Part shown: one piece after another, positions 7,154-16,625 of the stretch
Numbering within the stretch: the first letter of the stretch is position 1
Layout of the letters: each line of letters begins with the position of its first letter
NCBI GenBank assembly: GCA_026986355.1
Contig: JALSOO010000105.1
Coordinates: forward strand, 1-40,926
From: Campylobacteraceae bacterium
GTDB lineage: Bacteria > Campylobacterota > Campylobacteria > Campylobacterales > Sulfurovaceae
Length of the DNA: 40,926 nt
Direction of reading: 5' to 3'
Notes under the pieces: generated by a model
Seen by the model: only the letters and a program-made list of their open reading frames with translations
Told to the model about the DNA's origin: nothing
Databases searched by the model: none
Translations under genes and position numbers: made by a program

Positions 7154-8586
7154 AATATTCTCCATATTTTAGATTTAATATCTCTTATCTCATCTTTATA
7201 ATCTTGGTCTGTATCTATCTTATAGTTATATTTAGCTATATAAGTTAGGTCTCTATTTTGTGTATGACGAACTCTTATGAACTCTTCACTCTCTTTTCCC
7301 TCTTTTATTCTATCTCTGTTTCGTATTACGGCAACTTCTACAGGAACAGTGAGGTAAAAAAGTATATCTGGTATAGGCATTTTGTCATAGATACTATTTT
7401 CAAATTTTGCTAATGCTCTTTTGATACCTCTATACTCATTTGGATTTACTCTTTTACTATCCATTACACCATAGTTTTCAGATTTATAACGGTCGACTAA
7501 TACAATCTCTCCCATAGATACCTTTTTATAATATTTTTTTACAAGCGTGTATCTATCATATGCTAGAACAATTTGACGCAGTATATAAAGAAGTGATTTA
7601 GGTTTTTCATCTCTTTTGATACTCGATTTTAGAGTGCTATCTTTATATCTTTTACGCATCAATTTTATTAAAAAGTTAAAAGGATAGGTTAATATAGTTG
7701 AATTAGGTTTTCCAAAATGAAAAAGAGATACAGTTAGGTTCTTACCTAACCAATTTTTCAGTTCATCTGTAACGGTTGTTTTTCCTGTTGCATCTAGTCC
7801 TGCAATAACAATCATTGCTCCTGCTGAGTGTAATTTTTTCTTCTCTTTATAAAAAAGTTTATTAGATACTCTATAGCTAAGCTGTAATATATTATTACGA
7901 TAATCCTCTACAAAACTTAGATATTTATAGTTTTTTAATCTATTTTTTAATTTTTTTCCATCTCTATATCTCTTTAATTTTGTTCCATTGATAATAGTAT
8001 CAATATAGCTATAGAACTCATCTAGGCTAATATTTGGAAAGTACTGTTTTAGAAACTCTTCAACTCTTTTTTTATCAACACTATTTTGAAGATAGGCTAT
8101 CTCTTTAATAGTTCGTTGATGTTCTCTATTAACTAAAATAAACTCATTTATTTTTGAATACTTCAACATTACCCTAAAGATAAAAATAGGCAACTCAATA
8201 TATTTTTGAGGTATAGGCATACCACTTTCATGGATTGTTAAGTTATTTAAAATATACTCTTCAAAGTTAAAATGTATAGATTTTGTCCAACTAGGACCCG
8301 TCTTTATCTGATAATAGATATGAAGATGTAGAATCTCTCCACTCTCATTATCATAACCGTAAAAATGTTTGATACTTGAAAAACTTATTTTATTATTTGA
8401 TGCCTCTTTGAAGCCAAGTGACAATAGTACTATTTCAAACTCTGTTATATCTGCTCGACTTACAAGCAAATCAAGGTCATCATAACCATCTAGTGCTTCA
8501 TTTAGTAGTAGATTACTTTTCCAATGACAATAGTTTATAGAGTGTTCTTTTAGCTCTTTAATTAGTTCTTGTGATAATTTGTACAT
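7150..8586 (-). CDS. Fusion of a nucleotidyltransferase-like domain and a thymidylate-kinase-like P-loop domain
   Basis: The 478-residue product has two parts. Residues about 1-130 carry YCHWKSN (19-25) and GYDDLDLLV (34-42), which resemble the fold and acidic metal site of a minimal nucleotidyltransferase (NTP_transf_5-like). After a helical linker, residues about 255-478 form a P-loop kinase: Walker A GLDATGKT at 263-270, then VDRYKSE and RNRDRIKEGKESEEF, resembling thymidylate kinase lid and DRY/H motifs. It is unlikely to be the housekeeping dTMP kinase, being fused and embedded among glycan genes; a sugar, glycan or phospho-donor modification is more plausible but unproven. Its start has AAGGAA eight bases upstream and overlaps the Wzy gene by 29 bases, so the two are probably translationally linked. 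Confidence 0.7.
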   Translation of the reverse strand: MYKLSQELIKELKEHSINYCHWKSNLLLNEALDGYDDLDLLVSRADITEFEIVLLSLGFKEASNNKISFSSIKHFYGYDNESGEILHLHIYYQIKTGPSWTKSIHFNFEEYILNNLTIHESGMPIPQKYIELPIFIFRVMLKYSKINEFILVNREHQRTIKEIAYLQNSVDKKRVEEFLKQYFPNISLDEFYSYIDTIINGTKLKRYRDGKKLKNRLKNYKYLSFVEDYRNNILQLSYRVSNKLFYKEKKKLHSAGAMIVIAGLDATGKTTVTDELKNWLGKNLTVSLFHFGKPNSTILTYPFNFLIKLMRKRYKDSTLKSSIKRDEKPKSLLYILRQIVLAYDRYTLVKKYYKKVSMGEIVLVDRYKSENYGVMDSKRVNPNEYRGIKRALAKFENSIYDKMPIPDILFYLTVPVEVAVIRNRDRIKEGKESEEFIRVRHTQNRDLTYIAKYNYKIDTDQDYKDEIRDIKSKIWRIL

Positions 8587-9709
8587 TATTATTTTCCTTT
8601 TTTGAATAGACTAAAGATAGGGCAAGAGCTATCCAGAATAGTGGACTGCGTATGCCGTTATGGCTTAAACCATAGATTAAAATTGGTGACATATAAAACA
8701 ATATCCTCCTTATATAGAATTGTTTAGAATTTGTGAAAATTAGTATAAATATAAAAAATCCAACTAGCCCATAAGAGAAAAATATATTGGCTATAGTAGA
8801 GTGAAGCTCTCCTTTATGATGAGAGAGTGGAAATCTCTCAAAATCTCCCTCTCCTGCACCCAATATTGTATACTCTTGATATTGAATAATACGGTCATAA
8901 CCTCTTCCTGCAAGTGAATCATCACTCTCTGTACCTACATTTGCTGTTCTATTAAATAGCTCCGTATTTTCACTAAATTTTATAATAGTTTGCATATTTA
9001 TAAATATAAAAGCAACTAAAACAAGAGTAATAAGGGAGCTTATAAAGAGTTTCCAATAGGAGAATCGTTGTATAAGTTCAATATATAAAATGAACATAAC
9101 TATTATCACATAGGATACCAGTGAGGCTTTTGATGAAGAGAAGAGTAATAAAATAAAAGCAAAGCTATATACCATTATATTTTGAACTATATCTATCATA
9201 TCTCTTTTGATATTTTGTGGTTGATTTACTCCTAATATAAAGTATATATTAATAACAGCAATAGCAAAATATCCTAACTGATTTGGATTATTAAAAAATA
9301 GCATATTTCTTGTATTAAAATTTAAACCAGAAGAGAGTAAAAATCCAAATTGCAAAAGTAGTGTAAAAAATATTGACAATCTTATCGTTTTGACATCTAT
9401 AAGATTTTCACTATAGAGCATATAGGTTGTATAAAATAATAGAATATTAAAGAGATAAAAGAGTGTATAAGTTATAAATGAACTGTTGTATGTCAAAATC
9501 AACCAAGAGGTATTGACATAGATGATATATAGCATAAATACCATAACTATTTTATTCTCTCTTATCGTATTAAAAAATTTAGGAAACATAAGCAAGAATA
9601 CAAATCCAAAAATAATAATAAGTATAATATGTGATATTTGGGGTTGACCACTACTAGAAAAATAGAATGGAAATAGCATCATAAATGCAAAGTATAAAAA
9701 ATTAAACAT
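8558..9709 (-). CDS. Wzy/O-antigen ligase-like membrane polymerase
   Basis: The 383-residue protein is almost entirely hydrophobic, with roughly ten membrane helices. It has one larger soluble loop in the second half containing DSLAGRGYDRI, GAGEGDFERF and a histidine-containing HSTIANIFFSYGLVGF. That pattern (Arg-rich loop, GxGxG, then H/N before a helix with GxxG) is typical of the O-antigen ligase/polymerase (Wzy_C) superfamily. In a Wzx/Wzy system it would join flipped repeat units on the periplasmic side. Neighbouring flippase, chain-length protein and initiating transferase support polymerase over ligase, but sequence alone does not separate the two. It sits two bases after the upstream kinase-like gene and overlaps the downstream fusion gene. 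Confidence 0.8.
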   Translation of the reverse strand: MFNFLYFAFMMLFPFYFSSSGQPQISHIILIIIFGFVFLLMFPKFFNTIRENKIVMVFMLYIIYVNTSWLILTYNSSFITYTLFYLFNILLFYTTYMLYSENLIDVKTIRLSIFFTLLLQFGFLLSSGLNFNTRNMLFFNNPNQLGYFAIAVINIYFILGVNQPQNIKRDMIDIVQNIMVYSFAFILLLFSSSKASLVSYVIIVMFILYIELIQRFSYWKLFISSLITLVLVAFIFINMQTIIKFSENTELFNRTANVGTESDDSLAGRGYDRIIQYQEYTILGAGEGDFERFPLSHHKGELHSTIANIFFSYGLVGFFIFILIFTNSKQFYIRRILFYMSPILIYGLSHNGIRSPLFWIALALSLVYSKKENNNVQIITRTN

Positions 9710-9711
9710 CT

Positions 9712-10332
9712 CTACACCTCATCAATACTCTTTTCATTTGAGATTTCTATACTATTTATAAATCTCTTCTTCATCTCTATTAGATTCTGTTTACTCTGTT
9801 TTACAAAAGTTTTAATCTCTTCTAAGTTTTTTACTCTTCCATGTCCACGTTGATGAAGTCTCTTTATGATAATATCTGAAGAGGCATCAACAATAACTAC
9901 CTCCAAAGAGAGCCTCATATTTGATATAATTTGATTGACAAGAGATAGAATATATGGGTTGTTTTGTCTATTTGTAGTGATGATATTTTGATATAGATGC
10001 GAAATCCCTTCATCTACTAAAACTATTCTATCTTCATTATATATATGAGTTAGAAAGTACTCTTTAGCCACTTTTTTAATGCTATTTCTAACAAAATTTA
10101 CTCTATTGTAGAGAGGCATATTTAACTCATAGGCAATTTTTATAATAAGCTTTAGAATTTTAAAAGAGTTTTTAACTTTAAAAAAAAGATAAAAGAGATA
10201 GAAATCATTTAAATTATACTTCTCTATTATCTCTATATCTAAAACAATATTATCACTATTTTTAACTAATTTATCTATTATGTAACTCTTGCCTACACCT
10301 GCTACTCCTGTTACTTCTATCACTCTTTTCAT
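9712..10332 (-). CDS. Small P-loop kinase-like protein of unknown substrate
   Basis: About 206 residues, starting MKRVIEVTGVAGVGKSYI, so a Walker A motif GVAGVGKS lies at the very N-terminus, as in deoxynucleoside and shikimate-type kinases and other AAA-like NTPases. A later RIVLVDEGISHLYQ may hold the Walker B Asp, and RLHQRGHGR looks like a lid with several Arg residues. I do not recognise the family more precisely. The ORF track start (MGYPM) is four codons upstream; the internal ATG overlaps the wzx stop as ATGA and is more likely. It is the second P-loop kinase-like gene in the polysaccharide cluster, which points to phosphorylation of a glycan intermediate or a precursor, without proof. 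Confidence 0.6.
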   Translation of the reverse strand: MKRVIEVTGVAGVGKSYIIDKLVKNSDNIVLDIEIIEKYNLNDFYLFYLFFKVKNSFKILKLIIKIAYELNMPLYNRVNFVRNSIKKVAKEYFLTHIYNEDRIVLVDEGISHLYQNIITTNRQNNPYILSLVNQIISNMRLSLEVVIVDASSDIIIKRLHQRGHGRVKNLEEIKTFVKQSKQNLIEMKKRFINSIEISNEKSIDEV

Positions 10333-11585
10333 CGGATACCCCATTTAAAAGATATAAAAAAAGTTCCTGTAAAGTATTTCACTTGAATCATCTGTAGACA
10401 ATTACCTATAATAAGAGCTACAGAGGTAGCAATTGATGCTCCTACTACTCCCTCTTTTGGTATTAGTATAATATTTAGTACGATAGCCAAAAGTAGGACA
10501 ATAAAGTTATTAAAATACTCCATCTTCTGTTTATGTATATATATCAGGATATTTCCATAAAAGCTCATGGCAGAGTAGAATATTTGTGTTATTGCAAGAA
10601 TAATAAATACATCATATAAACTATCTCTATTTTTAATATTTAGTAGCTCAAAAAGCGTAAAATAGTTTATGGCAATAAAAAGTGCTAAACTTACTATGGT
10701 AACCGATATAAAAGAGAGTAGTACAAATTTTGTATTGTATGAAGCTATTTGCGATATATCTCTTTTATCTGCAAACATTTTTGCTAATCTAGGGTAGTAG
10801 TAGGAGACAATAACTTGGTTAAAAAAGAGAACTTGTAGAGTAACTCTTGCTATAATATTATACTCTCCCACAAGCTCTAAGCTAACATATTTTTCTAACA
10901 TAATAATATCAATTCTTGATATAACTAGATAGGTTAAACCTGTAAAAAGTACAGGTAGTGAGTGGCTTGTGATATATTTTATCTTTTCATACGAAATTTT
11001 AGATACAAGATTTATATTTCGTTTAAATCGAAGATATAAAATTATAGATAGTGAAGCTACTATAGTAGATAATGTATATATATTTAAGATAAAACCGATA
11101 TTTAACTCTTGAGTTTGAGTGATATATAGGATACCTAAAAGAGAGAAATAGATAACATATATTTGAATATCTTGGAAATATATCCAAGATTTAATCTCTT
11201 TAATACTTCGTAAATAGGTTGAGTATAAAATAGTAAATGAGTTTAATAAAAATATAATAAATATTATAGGATAGTATCTAATATAGTCAAAAGAGAATAT
11301 ATTAAGGGCTATAAAAAGCAATATAGCTACAGCAAAAATAGTAATAGCAGAGTTAAAAAATATATAAGATATATACTTTTTATTTGAATACTTTTGTACA
11401 TCTCTAACCATAATATTTTGTATACCAAAAGATGATATTTTTGTAAAAATCATTATATAACTTAGTATCAAAGCAAATTGACCATAGGTCTCTTTGCTTA
11501 CAAAAAATGATGTCCCAAGTTCAAAAAAGAACTTGAGAAGTTTTGCAATTAGATTAATAACTGATATTTGAATTAAATCTAACAT
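10329..11585 (-). CDS. Wzx-type polysaccharide flippase (MOP superfamily)
   Basis: The 418-residue protein is hydrophobic throughout, with about twelve predicted membrane helices separated by short charged loops. It begins QISVINLIAKLLKFFFELGT, which resembles the N-terminal helix of oligosaccharide flippases. RDIDIIMLEKYVSLELVGEYN-like sequence in the middle (SRIDIIMLEKYVS, LVGEYNI) matches the conserved second-half start of Wzx proteins. The role is to translocate undecaprenyl-diphosphate-linked repeat units across the inner membrane using an ion gradient. It is followed by the small kinase with an ATGA overlap and preceded by the large secreted protein after two bases. Confidence 0.85.
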   Translation of the reverse strand: MLDLIQISVINLIAKLLKFFFELGTSFFVSKETYGQFALILSYIMIFTKISSFGIQNIMVRDVQKYSNKKYISYIFFNSAITIFAVAILLFIALNIFSFDYIRYYPIIFIIFLLNSFTILYSTYLRSIKEIKSWIYFQDIQIYVIYFSLLGILYITQTQELNIGFILNIYTLSTIVASLSIILYLRFKRNINLVSKISYEKIKYITSHSLPVLFTGLTYLVISRIDIIMLEKYVSLELVGEYNIIARVTLQVLFFNQVIVSYYYPRLAKMFADKRDISQIASYNTKFVLLSFISVTIVSLALFIAINYFTLFELLNIKNRDSLYDVFIILAITQIFYSAMSFYGNILIYIHKQKMEYFNNFIVLLLAIVLNIILIPKEGVVGASIATSVALIIGNCLQMIQVKYFTGTFFISFKWGIR

Positions 11586-11587
11586 TG

Positions 11588-14377
11588 TTATTGTGGTATA
11601 TTATAAATATGAATTGCATTTTTAAGAGCATGACCAATAGGAGCAACAAAATCACTACCTGTGTTATTTACCCCTTCTAATATATGAAGTTTTCCATTAA
11701 CAACCTCTATACCACGAGGGTCATATACACCATTGTCTCTCATCTGATAGGTAGCCTCTGTTGTTTTTGTTGTCCAATTAACTTTATGGAGTTCAAAGTT
11801 TGAAGTTGTAACCCAAAGAGTATCTCCATCAATTGCTAAACCAACAATTTTTCCAGTAGGAGTGGTATAGAGAGAGTTATTCATATCTACGCTATTGGTA
11901 TCAAAATCATAATTGTAGAGTGTTTTACCAATAGCTATAACAAATTGACCATTAATAAATTGTGTTGCAGGATACTCTATATTATCTAGTTTTCTATAAT
12001 CACTTAAAGCAAATGATTCATTCACACTATTTCTAGTTAATTTAAATATAGCAGGAGTTCCTGGTGCGAGTCCTGTAAAAATATATAAGCTATCTGAAGC
12101 TACATCATAGGCAACCGACTCTGTATCACATGCACCTTTATGATATTCATATCCACAAACACCAATTTCAGGGGCAAAAGTTCCTAAATCAATATCTGAA
12201 AATGTTGATTTTATAACATGAGTATCATAATCCATCTCATATATATGATGAGAATCATCATCTGTTATCCATAAGCTATTGTTTTGTGGAATAAAAAGTA
12301 TTGATTCTGCATCTCTTAATGCTTCAAGTCCTGCAATGTTAGATAAAACTATTCCACCTGTCTCAACTAAATCTTTATTGTTTCTAACAGTAAATTGCTG
12401 TGTTTTCTCAACTCCACTACTATCAAGCCATCTATTTGCTGAGTTAAATGTACTTATGACTGTTGTATTTAAATCATCACCATAACTATCTGAAAAAGGG
12501 GATACTGTAGCGTTTGGTTCAGATTTGAGTTTATAAACCTCTTGGTCATCTACTACTTCACTCCAAATACCCTCTCCACTATTTGCAAGTAGTATATTTG
12601 TACCATTACTATCAACAATAGAGACATCTATCTTATTATCATTTAGATTAAAGAGTCCACTTTTATTTGTCAAATCATTAATATTGATATTAAGCTTCCA
12701 ATCTCCACTATTTGGGGCAAATGGCGAGTAGGTCATATCTGTTGGTTCATTTGATATAGTTACAACTGTACCTTTTCTAAGATAGGCTAATGATAACAAT
12801 TCTGGTATTTTTGCAGAGAATGTTTCGTTACAATTCTCTTTGATTTTGATTGTAGCATTTTGAAGATTTAGATAATCTCTTGTTACTACCATCTCTAACC
12901 AAGAGCCACCATTTCCCTCTACATATCCAAAATAATCATCATGACCACTACCTTTTAGATACTTATTAGAAGCTACGGCATTATATTCATTTAAAACTAA
13001 AGAGGTTTTTTTTCTTCTAAAATTCTCTCTCATTGCAATTAGTCTAAGATTAATAAAGTTCTGTTTTATCAATGTACCATTTGAGTCTCTCCAATGATTT
13101 TCTATTCCAAAAGTACTTAATGCCATTGAGTTATTATCATCGCCATAAGTAGTATCAGTTGGAGTTACAGCAAATGAAGGGTCTTTTTTAAGTTTGAAAA
13201 CCTCTCTTCTACCTACATTTCCACCTGCGACTCCTTCCCCACTCTTTGGCATAATAGTTATATCTCCTCTACCTGATTTTAGAGATACAACCAAATCTTT
13301 ATGAGTTGTTTTAAACTTGCCCTCTAATATGGTTAAATCATCTATATTTATATTTATATTCCAATCTGGATTACATTGGTTAAAGGGGTCATAGCTTAAA
13401 TCAGTTGCTACCTTATTAGATATAGTCAAAATAGTTCCACTTCTCACTTCTGATAGCTGTTGGATATTTGGAAGTGTTGCTCTAAATATCTTATTACCAT
13501 CTCTAACAATTTTAATCTCTGATTGACGTAAATCTGTTTTATCTTTTAAAACTACTAACTCAACCCATGATTTACCATTTCCTTTTATCCGTCCAAAGTA
13601 TGTATCATATCCCTTCTTTTTAAGTTTTAAATCTTTTCTTACGGCATCATATTCATTAAGAAGAACCATTTGATGTACGCTACTATTTATATCTCTTAAA
13701 TTAGTAAAATCTTGTATATGAGTTACATCATTAGAATCAATCCATTGATTTGGTGAGCCATAAGTACTAATAATCTGTTTATTGGAAGCATCATCTCCAT
13801 AAGCTGGGTCATTTGGTTGGATATTGGAGTTTGGGTCTTTTTTTAGTTTAAATACCTCTTGGTTATCAATACCCCACCCCTTGACAATCTCTCCAGAGTT
13901 TTGCATTAAAACTGTTCCATCAAGTGATTTAATAGAGATATCCATTGTTCTATCAGAGATTTCAAAAGCACCATCAATATCTACTAAATCATTAGAGTTA
14001 AGATTAATAGTCCAATCAGGATTAGTTGAATCAAGTGGTGAATAGGAGAGGTCAGTAGGCTCATTTGATATTGTAAGAATAGTTCCTTTTCGTAGATAAG
14101 CCAACTCTGTTAAGTTTGGAAAAGATGCTGTTAGTTGATGTACACCTTTACTCCTTTTTATCTCTATTATAGAGCCTCTTAAATCAATAAAATCTTCATT
14201 GACTACAAGCTCTATCCATGAGCCTCCATTTCCAAGTATAGTTTGAAAATGGGTATCATATCCACTGTTTTTGAGTAGTTTATCCTCTGCTACGGCATTA
14301 TATTCATTTAAAAGTATAGAATCTGCATGGATAAATTCAAAACTTAATAACATTAGAAATAGTATATTTCGTCTCAT
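11588..14377 (-). CDS. Large secreted protein: three lamin-tail-like repeats plus C-terminal beta-propeller-like domain
   Basis: The 929-residue protein has a signal peptide (RRNILFLMLLSFEFIHADS). It then has three copies of a ~220-residue unit starting LLNEYNAV (22), LLNEYDAV (239) and VLNEYNAV (461). Each unit has the order xNEYxAV, GNGxSWxELVV, PTDLSY, NPDW, SGEG, EVFKLKKDP, YGDD and STFG. The opening (NEY...W-x-E) is typical of lamin-tail domains, which in secreted bacterial proteins bind surfaces or nucleic acid or accompany nucleases. From about 675 the sequence changes to repeated beta blades (AESILFIPQNNSLWITDDDS, ESVAYDVASDSLYIFTG, IVGLAIDGDTLWVTTSN), suggesting a six- or seven-bladed propeller of the SdiA-regulated/phytase-like kind. 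No membrane anchor or sorting motif is seen at the C-terminus. AAGGAC precedes the ATG. It is the first gene of the polysaccharide cluster, so it may bind or remain attached to the polymer. No catalytic site was recognised. Confidence 0.7.
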   Translation of the reverse strand: MRRNILFLMLLSFEFIHADSILLNEYNAVAEDKLLKNSGYDTHFQTILGNGGSWIELVVNEDFIDLRGSIIEIKRSKGVHQLTASFPNLTELAYLRKGTILTISNEPTDLSYSPLDSTNPDWTINLNSNDLVDIDGAFEISDRTMDISIKSLDGTVLMQNSGEIVKGWGIDNQEVFKLKKDPNSNIQPNDPAYGDDASNKQIISTYGSPNQWIDSNDVTHIQDFTNLRDINSSVHQMVLLNEYDAVRKDLKLKKKGYDTYFGRIKGNGKSWVELVVLKDKTDLRQSEIKIVRDGNKIFRATLPNIQQLSEVRSGTILTISNKVATDLSYDPFNQCNPDWNININIDDLTILEGKFKTTHKDLVVSLKSGRGDITIMPKSGEGVAGGNVGRREVFKLKKDPSFAVTPTDTTYGDDNNSMALSTFGIENHWRDSNGTLIKQNFINLRLIAMRENFRRKKTSLVLNEYNAVASNKYLKGSGHDDYFGYVEGNGGSWLEMVVTRDYLNLQNATIKIKENCNETFSAKIPELLSLAYLRKGTVVTISNEPTDMTYSPFAPNSGDWKLNININDLTNKSGLFNLNDNKIDVSIVDSNGTNILLANSGEGIWSEVVDDQEVYKLKSEPNATVSPFSDSYGDDLNTTVISTFNSANRWLDSSGVEKTQQFTVRNNKDLVETGGIVLSNIAGLEALRDAESILFIPQNNSLWITDDDSHHIYEMDYDTHVIKSTFSDIDLGTFAPEIGVCGYEYHKGACDTESVAYDVASDSLYIFTGLAPGTPAIFKLTRNSVNESFALSDYRKLDNIEYPATQFINGQFVIAIGKTLYNYDFDTNSVDMNNSLYTTPTGKIVGLAIDGDTLWVTTSNFELHKVNWTTKTTEATYQMRDNGVYDPRGIEVVNGKLHILEGVNNTGSDFVAPIGHALKNAIHIYNIPQ

Positions 14378-14425
14378 CTTATTGTCCTTTTTATTAAGAT
14401 GAGGTATTCTATATTTTTTTATATT

Positions 14426-14452
14426 AAAATATACTAAAAAAAAGTATATTTT
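14426..14452. other. AT-only hairpin between the GMC gene and the polysaccharide cluster
   Basis: AAAATATACT, seven A, then AGTATATTTT forms a perfect 10-bp stem. It lies downstream of the GMC oxidoreductase stop and upstream of the first polysaccharide gene, both on the minus strand. No T tract follows on the minus strand, so terminator function is doubtful; it could be part of the promoter region of the polysaccharide cluster. Confidence 0.4.
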
Positions 14453-14483
14453 GTTATATTGTATTTTATAAAAATAAAAAGAG

Positions 14484-16127
14484 TTAATATTTGTTCAAAA
14501 TATACTCCCCAACTCTAAAAGAGTTTGCATAGATAGTCCATGTATATGTCACTGAACCACCTGTGGGCATAAAGCTACCATCGGTTACAAATAGATTATC
14601 TACTTCATGTGCTTGACAATATCTATTCAATACAGAGGTTTTTGGGTCATCTCCAAATCTACACCCTCCTGCTTGTAGGTTAGCAGGTGGATAGGCAGAG
14701 ATAGAGCTGTATATATCTTTTGCTCCCATCTCTCTCATAACTGCTTCAGCTTTTTTGGCTAAAAGTCGTCCTATCTTTAGGTCATGAGGGTGTGCTCCTA
14801 TACGGATATTTGCTACGGGTACACCATAAATATCTCGATACTTCTCATCAACAGATACAAAGCAGTTATCAGTAGGTAGCCAATCATTAAATATCTCGAA
14901 ATTTAACTGTTTTTTCATAGTAAATTTTTTGAAAATTCTATCTTGTAGCTCCTCTCCCCATATTAATTTACCACTTTTCCACTTCTGTTTACTCGCTTTT
15001 GATATAGGATTTGCATGTTCAAATAGGAAATCTATAACACCACCTTTCATACCATCTATCTCATACCAATCACATAGACTTCTATTGACAAATAACCCCT
15101 CAACCATTAGCTCATTTAACGGAATAGAGTTAGCATCAAATTGACCAGAACCAACTCCTCCTGCTGAAAAGAGTAGATTTTTACCAACTTGATTACTATT
15201 GTTTGCTAAACCATTTGGAAAATTTTTCGATTTTGAGTTTAGAAGTAGTCGTGAACTCTCAACAGCTTGACCTGCTACTACAAAAATATCTGCTTCTATC
15301 TTATGCTCTTTTTTTGTCTGGGTATCTATATAGATAGCTTGAGTTACCTTTTTATCTTTTTCATTAAGCTTTTTGACAAAGGCATGAGTAATAATCGTTA
15401 GATTTCCTGTTTTTAGAGCAGGTTGTAGAAGTGATGCTCTAGCACTCCCTTTTGCTCCACTACTACATGGATATGAACCACAATAGTTGGAGTAGTAGCA
15501 ACTGTTACGTTCATCTTTGGATTGTGACAATATAGCTCTAGGTGTTTTATATGGCGTAAAATTCAATTTTTTACACGCTTTATCTATATATTTAGATATA
15601 GGGTGTTCATCTAAAGGTGGATAGGGGAACTCTTTTGTACTTCTTGGTTCATGATACATATAGGGTGTAACCTCTCCACTAACCCCTACTAATCGTTCTA
15701 CCTTCTCATAATATGGTTCTAACTCACTATAATCAATACACCAATCAACAACATTTGCCCCCTCTATTGCTCCAAAGGTAGATTTTAGTTTAAAATCAAC
15801 AGGTTTGAGACGATGGAAATAGCCACTCATAAAGTTAGATGAACCACCTACAATATTTCCATTAAAAAATGAGTTTTCAGTTTTAGTTGTGGTAGTTTTA
15901 ACCCATTTATCATCTTCTAAATCTTCTATAGTGTGGTAGCACTCCTCTAAATTAGGAGTAACAATATCTCGTTTACAGTAGGCTACCTCATCTTTACTAA
16001 AATCCTTCTCTCGTAAAAATCCTCCACGCTCCAATATAACCACATTTTTACCTGCATGAACAAGAGTATGTGCTACACCTGATGCTCCTGCTCCTGAACC
16101 AATTATACATACATCATATTTTTTCAT
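14484..16127 (-). CDS. GMC-family FAD oxidoreductase (gluconate 2-dehydrogenase-like large subunit)
   Basis: The 547-residue protein begins with an FAD-binding Rossmann fold, CIIGSGAGASGVAHTL with the glycine cluster at about 10-17 and ILERGG at 29-34. It also has GNIVGGSSNFMSGYFHR, the GMC signature-like substrate/FAD loop. The C-terminal segment VTDGSFMPTGGSVTYTWTIY ends the FAD domain. GMC enzymes oxidise alcohols or sugars. The partner gene directly upstream is a gluconate-2-dehydrogenase subunit 3 family protein, the same pair arrangement as the gluconate dehydrogenase of Campylobacter jejuni (Cj0414/Cj0415). Start and stop of the two genes overlap (ATGA). No cytochrome c subunit follows, so electrons may go to another periplasmic carrier or to quinone. 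The protein has no signal peptide of its own and is probably exported with its partner. The sugar substrate is uncertain. Confidence 0.82.
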   Translation of the reverse strand: MKKYDVCIIGSGAGASGVAHTLVHAGKNVVILERGGFLREKDFSKDEVAYCKRDIVTPNLEECYHTIEDLEDDKWVKTTTTKTENSFFNGNIVGGSSNFMSGYFHRLKPVDFKLKSTFGAIEGANVVDWCIDYSELEPYYEKVERLVGVSGEVTPYMYHEPRSTKEFPYPPLDEHPISKYIDKACKKLNFTPYKTPRAILSQSKDERNSCYYSNYCGSYPCSSGAKGSARASLLQPALKTGNLTIITHAFVKKLNEKDKKVTQAIYIDTQTKKEHKIEADIFVVAGQAVESSRLLLNSKSKNFPNGLANNSNQVGKNLLFSAGGVGSGQFDANSIPLNELMVEGLFVNRSLCDWYEIDGMKGGVIDFLFEHANPISKASKQKWKSGKLIWGEELQDRIFKKFTMKKQLNFEIFNDWLPTDNCFVSVDEKYRDIYGVPVANIRIGAHPHDLKIGRLLAKKAEAVMREMGAKDIYSSISAYPPANLQAGGCRFGDDPKTSVLNRYCQAHEVDNLFVTDGSFMPTGGSVTYTWTIYANSFRVGEYILNKY

Positions 16128-16624
16128 GATACTACTCCTGCAAATTTAACTTTTGGTTGTGGTTGCCCTGTATGGTGACCCAACCATCTCCAACCTAACT
16201 CATCTCTATTTCCACCATAGATAGGGTCGCTAAGTAGTGCTTCTAATGTATAATAGAGTAAAAGAGATACCCAATTTTCTGCCTTTGATGAGCTGTTTAC
16301 AAATGCTCTTAATGCTCTATCTCTCTCTTTGATACTCATAGTTATAAAACCATTCTCTCTATTTATTAGTAGGTCTGCTCCATAGAGTAAAAATTTTAAA
16401 TCACTCTTGACAAAAGAGGAGTGAGAGGAGACCTTTAAAAGATAATTGGTAGCTCCAAACTCAAAAGCAGAGGGAGCTTTTAACCCTTTTGGGAAAAATG
16501 TCTCTTGTACGGCTTGTATCACTTTAAATGGGGCAATATCTATATGAGTTTTACTGTTTTGAGGAAGTAGAGCCAAGGCAGTTCCTGCACCAATAGCTCC
16601 TAGAATAAAGATACGTCTTGTCAT
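16124..16624 (-). CDS. Gluconate 2-dehydrogenase subunit 3 family protein with Tat-like leader
   Basis: The 166-residue protein has an N-terminal TRRIFILGAIGAGTALALLP, a twin-arginine-type leader (RR followed by a hydrophobic stretch). The remainder resembles the gluconate_2-dh3 family: AVQETFFPKG near the start of the mature part, a central helical region, and the C-terminal DPIYGGNRDELGWRWLGH, which is a strong family signature. It is thought to act as the small subunit that chaperones and carries the GMC flavoprotein through the Tat system. The ATG follows AAAGGA by eight bases, but that sequence lies in one arm of a perfect 13-bp inverted repeat that also contains TATAAT, so expression may be controlled there. 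Confidence 0.85.
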   Translation of the reverse strand: MTRRIFILGAIGAGTALALLPQNSKTHIDIAPFKVIQAVQETFFPKGLKAPSAFEFGATNYLLKVSSHSSFVKSDLKFLLYGADLLINRENGFITMSIKERDRALRAFVNSSSKAENWVSLLLYYTLEALLSDPIYGGNRDELGWRWLGHHTGQPQPKVKFAGVVS

Positions 16625-16625
16625 G

